This document shows positions 63,208-64,000 of a stretch of DNA of 64,000 nt, piece after piece. The stretch's first letter is position 1; each line of letters opens with the position of its first letter. This DNA is from Pontiellaceae bacterium B1224 (GTDB lineage Bacteria > Verrucomicrobiota > Kiritimatiellia > Kiritimatiellales > Pontiellaceae): NCBI GenBank assembly GCA_029432815.1, contig JAROBA010000018.1, forward strand, positions 1 to 64,000, in the 5' to 3' direction. The translations under genes and the position numbers were made by a program. Below the pieces are notes generated by a model. The model saw only the letters and a list, made by a program, of their open reading frames with translations. It made no database searches and had not been told where the DNA came from.

Positions 63208-63939
63208 ATGCCGAAAATCCGATTAGATCAACTCCTCGTCCAACGTGAACTCGCCGACAGCCGGGAACAGGCCCAGCGCCTGATCCGCGCGGGTATGGTC
63301 AAGATTGGCGAACAGCTCGCCACCAAGCCGGGGCATCAGTTTAAAGACGATGTGCAGGTTTTTCTGAAGGAAAAGGAAAAATACGTCAGCCGAGGCGGCC
63401 TCAAGATTGAAGGGGCACACAAGGAATTCGGCTTCGACCTATCCGACGCCATCTGCCTCGACATCGGCTCCTCCACCGGCGGTTTTACCGACTTCATGCT
63501 CCAGCTCGGTGCGACCAAAGTGTATGCCGTCGACTGCGGCACCAATCAGCTGCACTACAAGCTGCGCGAAGATCCGCGCGTCGTCGTGATGGAAAACACC
63601 AACGCGCGCTACATTACGCCGGACGATATTCCCGACCCCGCCGACTTCTGCAGCATCGACACCTCCTTCATTTCCCTGACCAAAATTCTTCCGCCGCTTA
63701 AAAACCTGATGAAACCCGGTGGGCACATTGTCTCGCTCATCAAACCGCAGTTTGAAGCCGGCAAAGATCAGGTCGGTAAAGGCGGCGTCGTGCGCGATCC
63801 GGCGATTCATGAAGAAGTGATTGAAAAAGTCCGCAAATTCGGCACCGAAGAGCTCGGTTTCCAATGGTTGGAACTCTGCACCTCCCCCATCACCGGCCCC
63901 AAGGGAAACATCGAGTTTCTGGCGTATTGGGAAGTCTGA
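63208..63939 (+). CDS. tlyA: TlyA-type rRNA 2'-O-methyltransferase
   Basis: A 243-residue protein with an N-terminal S4 RNA-binding domain (IRLDQLLVQRELADSREQAQ, about 4-23) and an FtsJ-like methyltransferase domain. YVSRGGLKIEGAH joins them, LDIGSSTGGFTDFML is the SAM-binding loop and IKPQFEAGKDQVGKGGVVRD is the family signature. TlyA methylates 16S/23S rRNA, and some members act as hemolysins by report. Palindrome at 63859-63873 encodes FQWLE. It is the last complete gene. Confidence 0.93.
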   Translation: MPKIRLDQLLVQRELADSREQAQRLIRAGMVKIGEQLATKPGHQFKDDVQVFLKEKEKYVSRGGLKIEGAHKEFGFDLSDAICLDIGSSTGGFTDFMLQLGATKVYAVDCGTNQLHYKLREDPRVVVMENTNARYITPDDIPDPADFCSIDTSFISLTKILPPLKNLMKPGGHIVSLIKPQFEAGKDQVGKGGVVRDPAIHEEVIEKVRKFGTEELGFQWLELCTSPITGPKGNIEFLAYWEV

Positions 63940-63977
63940 TCAGGGCTTTATTCTTGATTGCGCTCTTCTCGATCTTC

Positions 63978-63993
63978 ACAATATATATATTGT
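63978..63993. promoter_or_regulatory. 16-bp AT palindrome at window end
   Basis: ACAATATATATATTGT (63978-63993) is a perfect palindrome followed directly by TTGACG at 63995-64000, which could be the -35 of a promoter for a gene beyond the window. Operator function is an inference. Confidence 0.4.
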
Positions 63994-64000
63994 ATTGACG

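Noticed and set aside
1-64000. CRISPR arrays, rRNA or tRNA genes
   Set aside because: No regularly spaced repeats and no cloverleaf or rRNA sequence was seen in any intergenic region.

Overview
The window looks like chromosomal DNA of a marine, diderm, sugar-degrading bacterium of the PVC superphylum, most likely a Kiritimatiellota (Pontiella-like) or close relative. The reasons are two formylglycine sulfatases and two GH29 fucosidases, an exosortase/EpsI pair, LpxC- and MurJ-type envelope genes, PQQ-type beta-propellers linked to NapG/NapH-type iron-sulfur proteins, and many REP-like intergenic repeats. The taxonomic call is an inference from gene content, not from a marker tree.

Layout. 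1-0.7 kb: N-terminus of an IS1182-type transposase running off the left edge, then unassigned DNA and a plus-strand terminator. 0.8-14.1 kb: a polysaccharide locus with a minus-strand operon sulfatase > esterase > fucosidase, a divergent 815-residue secreted protein of unknown function, a REP-rich spacer, a second fucosidase, a graveyard of broken genes (11.1-12.4 kb) and a LamB-like porin. Together these suggest uptake and desulfation of a sulfated, fucose-containing glycan. 14.2-22.6 kb: housekeeping genes (yjbQ, lpxC-like, murJ, ttcA, purQ, pyrF, polA). 22.6-25.0 kb: a small accessory island (HEAT/zinc/nuclease gene interrupted by TAG, DUF2971 gene, VapBC). 25.1-36.6 kb: small proteins, an endonuclease III relative, gatCAB, exosortase plus EpsI, a phosphohexomutase, transketolase and rhamnulokinase. 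36.7-48.9 kb: pyrophosphatase, two sugar-phosphate-type dehydrogenases, a PHP protein, a complete 2-oxoacid dehydrogenase complex (fused E1, E3 and E2, both E2 and E3 with lipoyl domains), a four-helix-bundle cassette, a DeoR regulator and a divergent FSA-type aldolase. 49-51.3 kb: nifS-like desulfurase and thiI. 51.4-61.6 kb: one long minus-strand redox operon of beta-propellers, iron-sulfur proteins, a NapH-like membrane protein, a NuoEF fusion and a GltD-like flavoprotein. 61.7-64 kb: a second sulfatase and tlyA, ending in a palindrome next to a possible promoter.

The most striking signal is not a gene. A 15-bp palindrome, TTCCAR-N3-YTGGAA, occurs at least 35 times by eye in these 64 kb, against about 0.015 expected in random equal-base DNA. 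About nine copies are intergenic, several of them paired. The rest lie inside conserved genes, in all three reading frames, where they encode FQxLE, SNxWK or FPxxGK-type peptides. This may be a binding site, a nucleoid or uptake signal, or a tiny mobile palindrome, and it is my main candidate for something undescribed. Other REP-like families have also entered or extended reading frames (56.5 kb and 58.3 kb). All functional calls rest on reading motifs by eye; no search was run.
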